From Cliona cf. orientalis (lineage: Eukaryota > Porifera > Demospongiae > Clionaida > Clionaidae), in contig OZ005689.1 in assembly GCA_963930775.1 (NCBI GenBank), forward strand, positions 21,395,262 to 21,459,261: a stretch of 64,000 nt of DNA. Direction: 5' to 3'. Below are positions 21,560 to 33,357 of the stretch, piece by piece. Each line of letters starts with the position of its first letter. Position 1 is the stretch's first letter. The notes below the pieces were generated by a model. It had not been told where the DNA came from. It did no database searches and saw only the letters and a program-made list of their open reading frames with translations. The position numbers were made by a program, and so were the translations under genes.

Positions 21560-22336
21560 TGCATAGTATGATATCATTACTATAAATCTGACAGCACCGA
21601 GGGTTTAGCACCAGTGGTGTTCATTGGTAAAGGGTTGCTACTGCTCACATGCAGTAGCATAGGCAGCTTGGGACGGGAGGGGACGAAAATCAAGGAAGTT
21701 ATTTTATGGGTACATGGCGAAATGGCCACATTGAACGTAAACTCTGATACTATGTCATGCCATGTAACGTACCAGATAATACTGTTTGTAGTGTCCTGAT
21801 GAGTAAAAAAAATGCCTCCTCCCACCCCAATTTTTTGGGAAAAAGTGGATGAGAATCAAGTAAGTTACCTTAGCCCGTTAATGTTCTGTCCAGGTAGTGG
21901 AGAATTTAAACCATTTTGGCCAGTGGGAGGAGAGAGATGAGCTAAGGAAGTACTCTCACCAGCCGGAGTAGATGATGCAGTATCAGTGTGGCCTCTCTTA
22001 GGACAATCTGTTGTGTCCTCAAGTGAGTCAACGAGGTTTATTTAATTTAGTATTGTTCGTTGGTGGGCACTGTTCACCCCCTCTCCATCTATCTGAGCAC
22101 TTTATGCGTTAGAAGAGGCTGGCCTGTGTGACTGAGTGTGATGTGGAGATATACAAAAGTATATATAGTACCCACTGTGCGTTTTATACGACTAAATTAG
22201 TGCTAGGAATTCGTGCAAATACTTCCATGATTCCTTTTTATTTATGATCGAACATATAAATGTTGTTTATGTTTGACAATTGCATAGTTTGGTTGCTGCA
22301 CTTGGTGATTTACTTCGTGTTGCCCTTTGCAAATGC
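21560..22336. other. Intergenic DNA; possible minus-strand exon
   Basis: On the minus strand, about 22040-21870 reads open (DSLEDTTDCPKRGHTDTASS...) and ends at a GTAACTTAC donor-like site. Ser/Thr-rich and unrecognised; it could be a downstream exon of the helicase locus or chance. Confidence 0.25.
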
Positions 22337-22411
22337 TTATTTCTCATTGGCCTTTTGTTTTAGTGTAGAAATCCTGTCGACAGAACTATCACACATCTCA
22401 AGTTTCATAAG

Positions 22412-22898
22412 CATAGGTGTCAACCTCATAATATGAGAAAGCGGGACAGTTTGCTTAAAAAAGTGGGATTTTGTATTAAAAATAGGGACAACACCGTTAG
22501 AAGGTCCAGGATGATCAAAACTTAGTCCAGAATCAACCATCATTGCTGATAGGATAACTGACATATTTAATATCGGTGTGTGCATCAATTGATCAATACC
22601 TAGTTGATTTGAGGAGTTCGAGTTGAATTCTTACAGAGTTGATCCTATGAGTCAATGTCCTGATAGTTGACATCATGCAAAATTGCTCTTGTAAGAATTA
22701 GAATTGATCTCATGTGTACACACCGTATGTACAAACGTGATGTCAGTTCTAAATGCTGCACACCTGGTAAGGATGGGCATGGCAAAGAGCACAGGTAAGC
22801 GGATATAAACAGTTAGCAGCTTTGTAAAATCGGGACAGCAGGACACAGCAGCAGAATTCAGTACTGTCCCGCCTAAATCGGGACGGTTGACACCTATG
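22412..22898. mobile_element. MITE in helicase exon 2
   Basis: A 487-bp insert with ends CATAGGTGTCAACC and inverse, flanked by the 6-bp direct repeat CATAAG (22406-22411 and 22899-22904). Removing the insert and one repeat rejoins the helicase frame (THAMMYL to MKLEMCDSS). Confidence 0.85.
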
Positions 22899-23611
22899 CA
22901 TAAGTACATCATGGCATGGGTGGCTATTGCAGTGAAAGCAACCATAGGTGTACCAGAAGGAACCACAGCACGGAATTCTCCTAGATTAGCATATACTGAA
23001 CGAAAAGTTTTGCTCCTGCAGGAGATAAATTAATATAGGTGAACATGGAAGTTACATGTACATGCATTATAATGCATTAACAGATTCACATAATATACAT
23101 GTACACACACATGTACATACACACATATTTACATAGTCACCAGATCCTAAGTCAGTCACTCGTACACACACACACACACACTGTGACAGGCACATGAACT
23201 TTCATCAGACTTACCACTTGGATACACAGTGAGCTTCATCTACAGCTACGGCAACGATATGGTTGTGAAGTGGAGTTCGGACAATTTATCCTTTCATTTT
23301 CTTTCACCTATCACAGCCTCAGGAGCGGCAAATAGTAGGCTGAACATGCCCATACGTTGTTCAGAGACCAACAGCTTCTTATCTATTTCGCGCTGACTAC
23401 TCATGATGGCTGCTGACACTCCTCGAGACATCAGGGTGGATACCTGGTCGATCATGAGCGATACCAAAGGCGAAACAACTACCACCACGCTACGATCACC
23501 ACCAGTATTAACTCGCCCAAGTTTCATATCAAACACAAAAGGCAGACACTCGAAGCAGAGAGCCTTTCCAAATCCCGTAGGTAGCCAAACAAAGATATCA
23601 TTCCCATCATA

Positions 23612-23903
23612 TGTGGTAGGATCTGAGAAAACGCCCCGCCCACTTCCCGTATGGGCGTGGCGATCGTCGATATCGCACGCGGTCGAAAATCGGCCGTTTT
23701 ATGCCTCACTTTGGAGCTCCACCATTTCAGGTAAGAACATAGCTAGGCTTTCTAACGTTGAATTTCTTTAGTAGAAGAGCTGGGGTGCTTATAAACCAAG
23801 AATAAAGCCTGTGGCTCTTGGTACCTTTGAGTGGTAGCAACTTGAAAAATGTCAAAATTTAGCGTTTTGCGCGAAATTACCCCTTTCCTCAGATCCTATC
23901 ACA
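23612..23903. mobile_element. MITE in helicase exon 1
   Basis: A 292-bp insert with ends TGTGGTAGGATCTGAG and the near-inverse CTCAGATCCTATCACA, with TA on both sides. Excision rejoins KEV to YDGND in frame. The ends resemble the TGTGACCGGATTTGGG family in pattern (TGTG, GGAT, GAAAA), so it may be a distant relative. Confidence 0.85.
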
Positions 23904-24194
23904 TATACTTCCTTTATGACCTCCCGCTGCTCTGCCTTGAGCTTTAGTCCTTCCTTTCATACGCATTTCAAGGCATAGGACAAACATACTTCGAAATCAC
24001 ATTGGCTTGCCATTGCCAGGTACTATACCGTACTATTGACCTTTGGCTGTTACGTATTATTATGTAATACATTGGATCCACGGACGTGTACAAAGATACC
24101 TGATGCCCCACATTTTTCTGGGGCCCCCAGCACATGCGCGAACAGTGTGTGCCAGGCCCTCTCCTCCTCCTTTGGGCCTGGGAACGAGGCTAGT

Positions 24195-25280
24195 GCTGTG
24201 GTGGCTCAGCAGGAGGGTGATGCTGAGGGGGAGGGCGGTACAGTGGTGGCCGACGATGGTGCTGTGGTGGCTCAGCAGGAGGGTGGTGCTAAGGATGGGC
24301 TGGAGTGGGAGGGTGGTATGGTGGCAGCCGAAGATGTTGGAGGACCTTGCCACACCTGTTAGGTAATCCACTGGTTAGAAACCACACACTGGTACATGTA
24401 CGTAGTTGGTGATACATTTTCAAAATCAGAAGCATACTTTCCACAGTATTTTTAGCTGTAAGGATCTTTGTGACAGTGCTCTTTCACGTGAGCATGGATG
24501 TTTCAACATTACAGAACAATAAATACACCTTAATGATGTGACAGTGGCATTCTGAAAAAGGGAAACCCTGACAATTTTTATCTTTTAATTCATTACATCC
24601 TCCCCTTGATTTATCATAGAAAGCCTTAAGGACCTTTGCAATCCCTTGTTTGGGAAACCCTTGACTTCTTATAACAGGCACACTGCTTGTGCTGACTGAT
24701 CTTGGGAGGGGGAGGGCGGTACGGTGGTGACCGACGATGGTGCTATGGTAGCTAAGCAGGAGGGTGGTGCTGAGGAGGGGCTGGAACGGGAGGGCGGTAT
24801 GGTGGCGGCCGAAGATGTTGGAGGACCTTACCACACCCATTAGGTAATCCACTGGTTAGAAACCACACACTGGTACATGTACGTAGTTGGTGGATACAGT
24901 TTCAAAATCAGAGGCATACTTTCCACAATACTTTTAGCTGTAAGGATCTTTGTGACAGTGCTCTTTCATGTGAGCATGGATGTTTCAACATTACAGAACA
25001 ATAAATGCACTTTAATGATGTGACAGTGGCATTCTGAACGAGGGAAACCCCGACCATTTTTATCTCCTAATTTATTACATCCTCCCCTTGGTTATCATAG
25101 AACACCTTAAGGGCCTTTGCAATCCCTTGTTTGGGAACTGTGGAAATGTACTTTCTTACAACAGGCACACTGCTTGTGCTGACTGATCTTGGAGGGGGAG
25201 GGTGGTATGGTGGTGGCCAAAGGTGGTGCTGTTGTAGTTCAGCAGGAGGGTGATGCTCAGGAGGGGCTGGAGGGAGAGGG
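24195..25280. repeat. Tandem duplication, unit about 480 bp
   Basis: Two full units and part of a third. The blocks GGAGGGYGGTATGGTGGC at about 24308 and 24787, and the block at about 24709 matching 25196, set a period of 479-487 bp. Each unit pairs a G-rich low-complexity stretch with a TTAGGTAATCCACTGGTTAG segment and a unique tail. The plus-strand open stretch 24036-24362 reads Val-Ala-Gln-Gln-Glu-Gly repeats and ends at TTAGGTAATC; I do not think it is a real gene. Confidence 0.75.
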
Positions 25281-25309
25281 AGTCAAGTAGAAGGGAGTTT
25301 CGAAGATTT

Positions 25310-25590
25310 GGGTCGTCACTTTAAAAAGTATTATAGCTTAGCCGCATTGCGCACGCGGTGCCATCGTGCACGTGCGCATTTGTGACGCGTAAACTGTAAA
25401 TATTACTAGCTGGGCGGGGTTATAGCCTCCAGGTTTGCGCATGCGCAATTACGCAAATAAATCTCATGCGCATGGCCCTGGGTCAAAGTATCTATGGTTC
25501 AACAAAGCTGCTCAGGACAGGAGCCAGAGCTGGCAGTAAGTTACCGTAGTAAGATAATTATTTTTCGAAACGTGAGACTATGTGCCCACA
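25310..25590. repeat. Dispersed repeat C, copy 2
   Basis: See 19440-19720. It is followed at about 25610-25640 by a perfect small hairpin, AGCCCATC...GATGGGCT. Confidence 0.5.
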
Positions 25591-25746
25591 TACTAAGATG
25601 ATAGTATAGCGGCCCAGCCCATCGCACGGGATGGGCTGGGCTGCTAGATCATCTGACAAGATGACTACTGAAAACCCTGTGGCATCTGGGTCGGGTTACA
25701 CCACAAGGGTAGGCAACCAGTAGGGGCTTTAGTGGCCCACTCCATA

Positions 25747-26079
25747 CAGGGGCGGATCCAGTGGGGGGGTCATGGGGGGCAGATGACCCCCCCCCCTTCC
25801 AGGGCTGAATATCTTGTACCAGCTTGCTGTGCTTCTCTAAACAGCCAGCTTTACCACCCTCCCTTCAACTAATGAACCTTGATATGATGCAAAATATAGC
25901 TAAAAACCTGTTTGTACGGTGAGAAAGTCGGGTTCCATTGACATCTCGGGCTGTTTGTCTCGTTCGCAGCAATGATGTGGGCATAGTTTTCACAAAAATG
26001 GGCATGGCCAAAAAATTCGCGTGCAATTATTTAGCATTTGACCCCCCTCCCCCCACTTGATATCCTGGATCCGCCCCTG
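25747..26079. mobile_element. hAT-type MITE with 5-bp target duplication
   Basis: A 333-bp element with ends CAGGGGCGGATCCAG and inverse CTGGATCCGCCCCTG, flanked by CCATA at 25742-25746 and 26080-26084. Same family as 496-828. Confidence 0.85.
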
Positions 26080-26084
26080 CCATA

Positions 26085-26839
26085 GATTATACAATGTATG
26101 GTTACTCCTTGTTGCTGAGTTATGTTGTCAACGGTATGCCCTAGTATCCCCCTCTCACTCCAAGTAGGGGCATACTAGGGGATTTGACAATGATCATTTC
26201 AATTGCCCAGGGTCCGAGCAATATTTGAAGTCAAAACCCCTATTCACTACCTAGTGTATCCTAGGGGAACAGGGGATTGCATTCATGCTGCTTCCATTAT
26301 GATGTGGCAATCGTAATCTCGTGAACCACACCCTCTAGTTTACAAATAGTTTATGTTGTTGTGCACGGAAAAAATCAAATGCCCCACCCTAGGTCCAGCT
26401 TTTTCCCCCTTGGTACCCCTTGGTTTTGCGCGGGAGGAGGATAGTGGGGCACACCATTGACAGGTGCATTATACAAATTGCCTGAGATTTGAAATTATGA
26501 ACACTGGGATAGCCTGCCTCCCCCTCCCCCTCCCCCAAACTGGGGGAGGGGGGATCCCACCTCTGTATGCAACCCTGTTATACTCGATCACAATACCAGG
26601 TGGTAGAGATGGTGAAAGCAAGATGTTTTTGCTTCGCTTTCGATGTTGATAAGCTTCTATGTGCTGTTTGCAAAACTTACTACCACTGTAATTAGTGCAT
26701 GTGCACAGCTACATGTAGGCGGTCATGTGACTTGAGACTGCAGTTTCATTGGTTTCCATGTGTTTGTATGGCGGCTGTTACATTGACCCCTTGAAATGTG
26801 GTACATGTACATGTACATGGTTGCTTAATATCTGGGAGT
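26085..26839. other. Intergenic DNA, no gene seen
   Basis: Contains several CCCTAG/CTAGGGG runs (26130-26280) and a C-rich then G-rich palindrome near 26519-26550. Nothing coding. Confidence 0.4.
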
Positions 26840-26999
26840 GAGTGTTAGCTTAAAACTGCCTCTTTGGACACTTTCGTTTAAATCTACTTGTGCATGTATT
26901 GAATGTATGGTTGGTGGCTACTCTCAAGGGGGGCAGCCAGCTTCCTAGGGGGGGGGGGTAAGTGACCCTCTCCGCCCCTCCCCCCCCAAATGAAACCCT
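26840..26999. mobile_element. Right-end fragment of the CAGGGTTTCATTT MITE
   Basis: Matches the right third of 34359-34852 (TGGACACTTTC, GGTGGCTACTCTCAAGG, GCAGCCAGCTTCC) and ends AAATGAAACCCTG. The left part is absent. Confidence 0.7.
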
Positions 27000-27179
27000 G
27001 CAAAGCGCGCTTTTTTCAAATTTGAAATTGTTTTTTTTTTTCTATACGTAGTATTGGATTAAGTATGGTACTTGGGCCCAGCATAACCATGATCACTCTG
27101 AACCAGACCTAGACTACTAGGAAGATATGAACTGGTACTACTTTGTAGTAATCTACAGCAGATCGTTCTCTATAGAGAA

Positions 27180-27560
27180 TATAATTTTGACGATCTTTAC
27201 CAGTCATATAGATGAATAATAGCCTCGGCTACTATTAATTTCAGCCTTACTGGAGTGCGGCTACTAATCGAGGGTGGCTCTTATTCGAGGGCGGCTTTAT
27301 TAGTTTGGAGTGACACCTGTTGGTGACACTGACACAATAGACTCGATTTTCAGGACTGATTTTCGAATGTTTGAGATAGATGATCGATAAATAAGGAGCA
27401 AGAACCAAGCCAAGGATGTTTTCTGCCAAGGTTTTTGCCTCGAACTATAGTTTGTGATCGTGGCCACTCTCAATTAATTGTCTTCACGCCTGCATGCAAA
27501 TACTATTCGAGGTGGCTACCATTTCTTTCGCAGAGCTCCATGTGCGGCTACTATTCGATA
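27180..27560. repeat. Repeat with CGGCTACTATTCGA motifs
   Basis: Copies of GTGCGGCTACTAATCGAGG-like sequence occur at 27250-27300 and 27500-27560, with related AATAGCCTCGGCTACTATT at 27217. It looks like a decayed element with repeated ends; boundaries are not firm. Confidence 0.35.
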
Positions 27561-27719
27561 ACGACGACATTTATCCCTTGAGCATGCACGCAGGGTAAAG
27601 ATTATGACAGTACTGCCTACTGTTATTTTACTCACTATGGCCATGAGTAATAAATTAAATGAGGTTTAATTGTATGCAATTAAAGCAGGTTAATTGCAGC
27701 ACTATCCCTGTTATATTCT

Positions 27720-27900
27720 AAAGGGATGCAGCCCTGCGCGAGCAGGCTGGTGCATCCTGTAGGTCCTTGCACTAGGCAAGGGCTTGGAGACAAGCTGGCT
27801 TATGAGATTATCGATGTTTCCATAACGCGGGGTGCCTTTACGACAGTGTGTTGTCTAGTGCCTCTGGAGACAAACAAACAAACAAACAAACACTATGGTA
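27720..27900 (+). repeat. Possible SINE with (ACAA)n tail
   Basis: A compact GC-richer block starting GATGCAGCCCTGCGCGAG and ending in ACAAACAAACAAACAAACA. The simple tail suggests a short retroposon. I see no clear Pol III A and B boxes. Confidence 0.3.
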
Positions 27901-29189
27901 TGGCAGGGCTGCTTGTCACATGTGCATAGGGCATGAAAGCGTGCAGCCAGCAGCTTTAAAAACTCACTCAAACGTAACAAAGAGTAAAGTTAGTGAAGTC
28001 TCAGACAGAGCTTGAGGAGGAACTACAGTATCTTGTGTTTGCACTTGTACCTGCATTTAGTTAGTTGCCAGTTCAGCAAGGCTCTGCTCAAAGACGGAAT
28101 TCTATCTGTAGCTAGCTAGAATCTATATCTTTGCTAACTTCTGCGCAACCCGAGGATGTCATCGTGTTGCAGCCCAACTCACGCCGACAGGGCTGACTCC
28201 GAGCAACTGCCTCTCACCCCAGTGGATCCACCTCCTTCGTAGGAGATGACGTCAAGTGTCCTGTAGAGGCTCAAGGGAACGCAGCAGCTCAGCAGGTGCA
28301 TGCTGACCCATGGGGTGAAGTAGACGGTACCAAAGAGTTATCAAGTATTCGTTGCTGTTGTTTAACCGGGCACCAGCCAAAGGTTCGAGTTCTGTTTTGT
28401 CCGCGGCTGCGGCTGACGGTATGTTCCATAAGTTTGGGAGTATATTTATCACCAGGCTAGACTACGGTTACAACTCATAATAGTACGGCGTGAGCCGACA
28501 GGTTTTGACTTCTGTTGTACAAAAGAATTATATCCTTAATCAAAAATATCATAATATTATTCTCCTGGCTACAGGAGCCTCCCCGCTTGGGGATAGGCCT
28601 CGCTCATCAGAGCTGGCCTTGTTGGGACTCTCTCTTGCCCAGAAGGTGAAGGTCTCCGCACGGCTGTTGTGGGCTTGACAGCTTTGTCGAGCAAGAGAGA
28701 GCTGTAACTACACAGTTGAGTATTCGTGAGCAACTGTGCACCATTCTGCCTCACTGGACGGTTCTCTCTTGCCCCAGCCGGTGAAGATCTCCTCACTGCT
28801 ATCGCTGGCTCAGCCGCTTTGTCGAGCAAGAGAGACCTGTGCACAGCTGTTGTGTCTTCATGAGCAACTGTGCATCCATTTTTGTCTCACTGGACGGCTC
28901 TGGAGACTCCTCCAGTCCAACACAGACAGCTGGATTCTCCCTCGGGCATGGCTTCCAGCTCAAGCTAAAGGTCCATATGGCTAGACTTGCTACCTGACAA
29001 CTTTGAGCTTGCTTGCCGCACTGCCGTACCTCAGAGATCTGCTTCATGTTCTTCAGAAGGTCCCCAAATGAGTACAGTGTACATGTACATGTATGTGTGG
29101 TTAATGTTACTTCTGATTCCATTTGAGTACAAGTATAATGCCCACTATAAGCAATTTGTGACTACAGCACCAAGCTACATACCATACGT
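27901..29189. repeat. Unique DNA with an imperfect tandem duplication
   Basis: At 28620-28900 a unit of about 150 bp occurs twice: TCTCTCTTGCCC, GGTGAAGRTCTCC, GCTTTGTCGAGCAAGAGAG, then GAGCAACTGTGCA. The rest shows no convincing gene. Confidence 0.5.
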
Positions 29190-29620
29190 CAGGTTTTGGA
29201 TGCGAGATGGTTTTGATTGCGAATTGCGAGTTTTCACGCAAGACACAGTCCAAAGAATTGCAGGAAAAAGCATATGCAATTACACGTGACCACACCCTTT
29301 TGCGCGCGTGCTTGCTTGCGATCCCAAACTTGCACACGTTATCGATATCACACGTGCTCAATCTACTTACATACATGTACATACAGCTGTCGATCGTCGA
29401 GAATGAGTTTTCGATTCTTCAGCCAACCTGCCAACACTATAGCTAACGCTAAGCCAAACACAATCGTCACTCAAGCAGTATGATATTCTATTAATGACCC
29501 ACCCCATGTGCAGGCTCACAAGCCACACCTCTATAGCTAAAATTGAGGGTGTGGCTTTCTCGTTTGGCTATTCGCAATCTCATTTATGTAGCACCATTCG
29601 CAATCGTTTAACTACACATT
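29190..29620. mobile_element. Probable old MITE
   Basis: The left end GGTTTTGGATGCGAGATGG is loosely inverse to the right end CATTCAAAACCC, and both ends contain ATTCGCAAT/ATTGCGAAT. No target duplication found. Confidence 0.35.
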
Positions 29621-29629
29621 CAAAACCCA

Positions 29630-29880
29630 ACCTACGGTATAGCTGCTACATACTTCGCTTACGAGTCTAAAGTGTAGTGTTATAAAAACCACATAGCAGT
29701 CAATCTGAGTGACAGAGGGCCTGGGTACAACGCTAAGTGACAGATAGCTGCTTGTACATGTACTATGGATCAAAGATAATAGAGGGGGCATCCCAATCCC
29801 CTCCCTCTACTAAGTTAGTCTATGCTGTGAGCAAAGGCTCGCTCCCTCAGTGATTTTCGTCACCCTCGTATCAACGGTTT
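29630..29880. repeat. Repeat B-related fragment
   Basis: GCTACATACTTCGCTTACGAG and GGCTCGCTCCCTCAGTGATTTT resemble parts of 20365-21300. The block AGAGGGGGCATCCCAATCCC recurs in similar form at about 31770. Confidence 0.4.
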
Positions 29881-30649
29881 GGTGGTCCTCAAAATATGCG
29901 TGTAGTCACATGGTTTTGGGGAGTGGGGTGGGCGAGCGAATACAGGTTACACTACAGGGATGTATAGCTAGTGGGGGATTAGTAATTTCTTGGACCACTA
30001 AAATTATGACACTCCCATTTCAAAGGGCCACTATACAAATATATGGGATTTTGATCCCAGGAAAACACCCATGCGGGCCAAAATAGCAAGTTATGTTTAA
30101 GCAGCAAAAGGAAGATTCGAGGGGGATGTGTGAGATGGCAGGGTACTAGACTATGGAAGAGAGGCACAAGAAGAAGAGTCGAATGTGTGAGGGCTACTAG
30201 TTAAGGGAGTGAGTCAAGAAGAGGAAGTATTCAAGGTGGACATGTAAGGGTATTGGGTGGGCTACTGGGTACTAAGTTAAGGAAAAGTACGTAAGAATGG
30301 AAATAGACGAAGCAATGTTGAAATGTGGGAGTAATTAATTTAAGTGTACTACAACAAGAGAGATCAGGTGTAGGCAAAGCTAAATGCCATAGATTGATTC
30401 AGTGACATACAGTGGTCATACTGGAATAATTAATGATAGATGGGGTTGAGAAGTAAGCTGCTGATGTACATGTATACAGGGATGAAATGGAGTAAGACGT
30501 TATAATTATAATATTATAGTTCATTAAACCTTACTTGTATACACTAATTAATAGTCTCTTATGACTCTCCACATTAGCCTTGCCATAGTGTCCCAGGTGG
30601 CACTTAATCAACCTGTATAGGCACTTACCCTGGGATATAACTTCCATAA
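29881..30649. other. Intergenic DNA, no gene seen
   Basis: Purine-rich plus strand around 30100-30350. Nothing coding. Confidence 0.4.
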
Positions 30650-31079
30650 TACTGTAAACTCTGGTTATTAAGCGCATGCTCTTTTATCGTCACAAGCTAT
30701 TGTTCATTAAGCGTATGCGCTTAATAGGCGTGGCGTTCCATGAACCTGATCTTGACCGGCAGTGACCGGCTGGAAAGTATGTGTAGTCCAGATATCTTTG
30801 GAGAAATGATGGCCATATCATGCAAAAAGATCGAGTTTCAGACAAATCGCCAGCACTCGTCTTGAGCAGCAGCTATAAACGCTAAAGCGCTCGATCGATC
30901 GAGCCAGCTAGCGCTACATGCGCTAGCGCTATAGCGCAAGCTAGCCTTGCATCCATCACGTGCCCAAACGTTTGTGGGCGTGGTTATGTGCCATACAAGC
31001 GCATATTCTTTATTAAGCGCATACGGTCGTTCAGTTTACCGCTATAAGCGCATGCGCTTATTAACCAGAGTATACGGTA
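30650..31079. mobile_element. MITE with TACTGTAAACTCTGG ends
   Basis: A 430-bp element. The left end TACTGTAAACTCTGG is inverse to CCAGAGTATACGGTA, with TTATTAAGCGCATGC inside each end. The centre holds short palindromes (CGATCGATCG, GCGCTAGCGC-like). Same family as 1978-2525 and 47035-48350. Confidence 0.75.
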
Positions 31080-32199
31080 ATATGTTTGTACAGAAGCTGC
31101 TACATATGCGTGTACACCGATCCCATCGGACTTTACCTGGAGTGGCTGGGGCTGTATACTATAATGTAAGTCTGGTATAATGATGAATATTTTGCTGGTA
31201 TTTTGTAATCATTTTGCCTTGGGAAACTAGACAACAGTCAAGCTAGGATATACAGTACAATCTTTGTGACCAACTTCATGAGAAGTGGCATGGTCCATTG
31301 GCCCCCCCACACACACATTCAATTAGCATTATCAAGGGCTTATAGGCCACTGAAAAATAATGGGTCTACAGTTACCTCAATTACTCTATATGCACACCAG
31401 ACTCTCAAATCAGCAGGAGTAGCCAATTACTTGAAGGATCACTCTGTGACATGCACTTATGTGGAGTATAAAACTAACAGTTACTAAGGGCAGAACACAA
31501 AATTACTTACAGTATACCTACATGTAGCTGCTACATGTATTATAGTATTAGTCCTACTCTGTGACATGTCATGCACTTATGACATGAGGAGAGTGCATTT
31601 TTATGGTATGGTGTAGCACTGTGTAAACCATTGAGGGGGCGAGCCTTGCAGGGTATGCAAGTGTTATTTGTACTCCTAATTCCTTGATCTTTATAGCGAT
31701 AATAGATTGAATTGACTGAAGGACAGATAGCTACATGTACTCATATAAGTATACTATAGATAGAAGATAGTAGAGGGGGTATCTCAATCCTCCCCCTCTG
31801 TCGATACTTGTACTGATGCCTGTACATGTATATACCTTTTCTTGTTTGCTAGCCATCTAATCAAGCTGGATGCAAGGTGATATTTTGGTGAGCTATATTT
31901 CGAGTTAACACTCACGGCCAATGTTGATGATCTTGAGGCATCCCACACAATATATTACACAGTGCTCTATTGCTACACTGTACTATTGCTATGCGGGTGC
32001 ATGTGCTATATCACCCTAGTACTATCAACATTTTCAGGCCCTACGTATACATGAATAGCTCAAGGATAATGCATGCCATTTTATAGCTACAGTAGCTATT
32101 CCGTATTATCATTACTAGTGTCCATACAGTTTTCACAATCAAGAAAAGTACAGATTATAATTACGCACACACATTATACACTCGTAATTATTAGAGACA
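31080..32199. other. Intergenic DNA with repeat B-like fragment
   Basis: 31620-31850 contains GGCGAGCCTTGC and GAGGGGGTATCTCAATCC, related to 29630-29880. No gene seen. Confidence 0.4.
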
Positions 32200-32466
32200 T
32201 ACCGTATTTCCTCGAAATCTCGCCGCACCTATAAGGAAGTTGGTTCCAATAAACGCTGCCCTCGAAATCTCACCGCATGGAAAAGGGTCGTCGGATTCAA
32301 AGTACGTGGAATGCAGGCACACGCGCGCGATTCGCACTATCGAAATGGATGAGTGCGCAGGCGTGAGGCAGGTGAGTGGACTAGTCGCCGCCCTCAAAAT
32401 CTCGCCACAGGGTGCAGCGACTTGAAATTAAATCTCGCCGCGGCGAGATTTCGAGGAAATACGGTA
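32200..32466. mobile_element. MITE with TACCGTATTTCCTCG ends
   Basis: A 267-bp element starting TACCGTATTTCCTCGAAAT and ending with the inverse. The motif CTCGAAATCTCRCCGC occurs inside it several times. TATA follows the right end. The terminal TACCGTA is shared with several other MITE families here. Confidence 0.8.
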
Positions 32467-32914
32467 TATATGCTGGCAGATCTAGATTGTATGGTTCTAC
32501 CTTCTTAATCTTTTAATGCACTATCATAAAGTAGGCCAATAATGAACAAGTCAATTACCAGCAAAATAGTTACCTGATAGGGTGCATTTGACCATGCATC
32601 TTATACATGTAGATAATTATAGTGGCTGTATACGGCTTCAAGCCAACAGCCTTCACATGTATAAAAAATTTTTCATCCATGACTCCTACATCAATAATCT
32701 GCATTAATATAAGGAAAGAAGTACATGTAATCTTCTGTAATCATACACAAAATACAAGGTCTGGAATTATATATTATGTAAGTAGTCAAAATTGAATGAT
32801 TCTAACATACTTACAGTAAGGAAAAGTACTACGCAAGGAAACATATACAATAATTAGAATATTGTCAACAGTAAGGGAAATCTGTAACGCATGTTCAATC
32901 CACATCAGTGAAAG
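32467..32914. other. Intergenic DNA, no gene seen
   Basis: AT-rich; probably the 3' flank of the exon at 32915-33357. Confidence 0.4.
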
Positions 32915-33357
32915 TTAGTCGATGAAATTCAGGTCCGGAATCACATCCGCTAGCGGTCTTATGTAGAGTGTAAATTGGATGTTAAAGACCCGCTCAATTG
33001 CTTTCACCAAAGTATGGTAAACCGGCTCATACTTGATCATATTTTGGATAAACCGCTGATCATCAGTGAGCACAACGTGTGCGTTAGCAACGGCAGCAGC
33101 CTCGCATATCATTGTCAGGTCTCGACGAAACGATGCTTGCTGGGGACTTCTCTTCGAAGTAGGTGCTCCAACATGATCTGAGGCCTTTGAGAACACACTA
33201 CAGATCTCCCGGTTGATATAGCGGTGCTGTATTACCCCATTTTGCAGCAGCCCATACAAATAATCAAAAAAATCACTTAGTTCTCTGTCCGAATAAACTG
33301 CTCCCACTTCCTCAAGCTGGAGTTGCCTTGGGAGTGGCCAGACATGCGAAGTATACT
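32915..33357 (-). CDS. Terminal exon of an unrecognised gene
   Basis: An open stretch of about 147 codons after an acceptor-like ACTTTCAG: YTSHVWPLPRQLQLEEVGAV, then DRELSDFFDYLYGLLQNG and ITHLVKAIERVF-like sequence, ending ADVIPDLNFID and a stop at 32915. It has balanced composition, no stops and no repeat character, so I take it as real coding DNA. I do not recognise the domain. A possible upstream exon with a clean GTAAGTTTAC donor lies near 34300-34112 on the same strand, but its frame is unclear. Confidence 0.45.

Larger units (their letters stand above)
22337..24013 (-). pseudogene. RecQ-like DNA helicase, N-terminal half, broken by two MITEs
   Basis: Starts MASQCDFEVCLSYALK at 24013 and has an in-frame TGA 18 codons later. 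It continues LKLKAEQREVIKEV, then motif I FVWLPTGFGKALCFE at about 23590, SVVVVVSPLVSLMIDQ, LLFAAPEAVIG and the motif II box VAVDEAHCVSKW at about 23240. A GT...AG intron runs 23214-23016. Exon 2 reads TFRSVYANLGEFRAVVPSGTPMVAFTAIATH (motif III) and ends at a stop near 22337. MITEs at 23612-23903 and 22412-22898 cut exons 1 and 2. The second helicase domain is absent. The short N-terminus resembles small RecQ-like genes expanded in sponges and cnidarians, not a full RecQ or BLM. Dead copy. Confidence 0.75.

Noticed and set aside
24036-24362. Possible gene with Val-Ala-Gln-Gln-Glu-Gly repeats
   Set aside because: It lies in a G-rich tandem duplication, has no recognisable domain, and the other units do not keep the frame.
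27720-27900. Confident SINE call
   Set aside because: The (ACAA)n tail fits, but there is no clear Pol III promoter and only one copy in the window, so it is kept as a low-confidence repeat.
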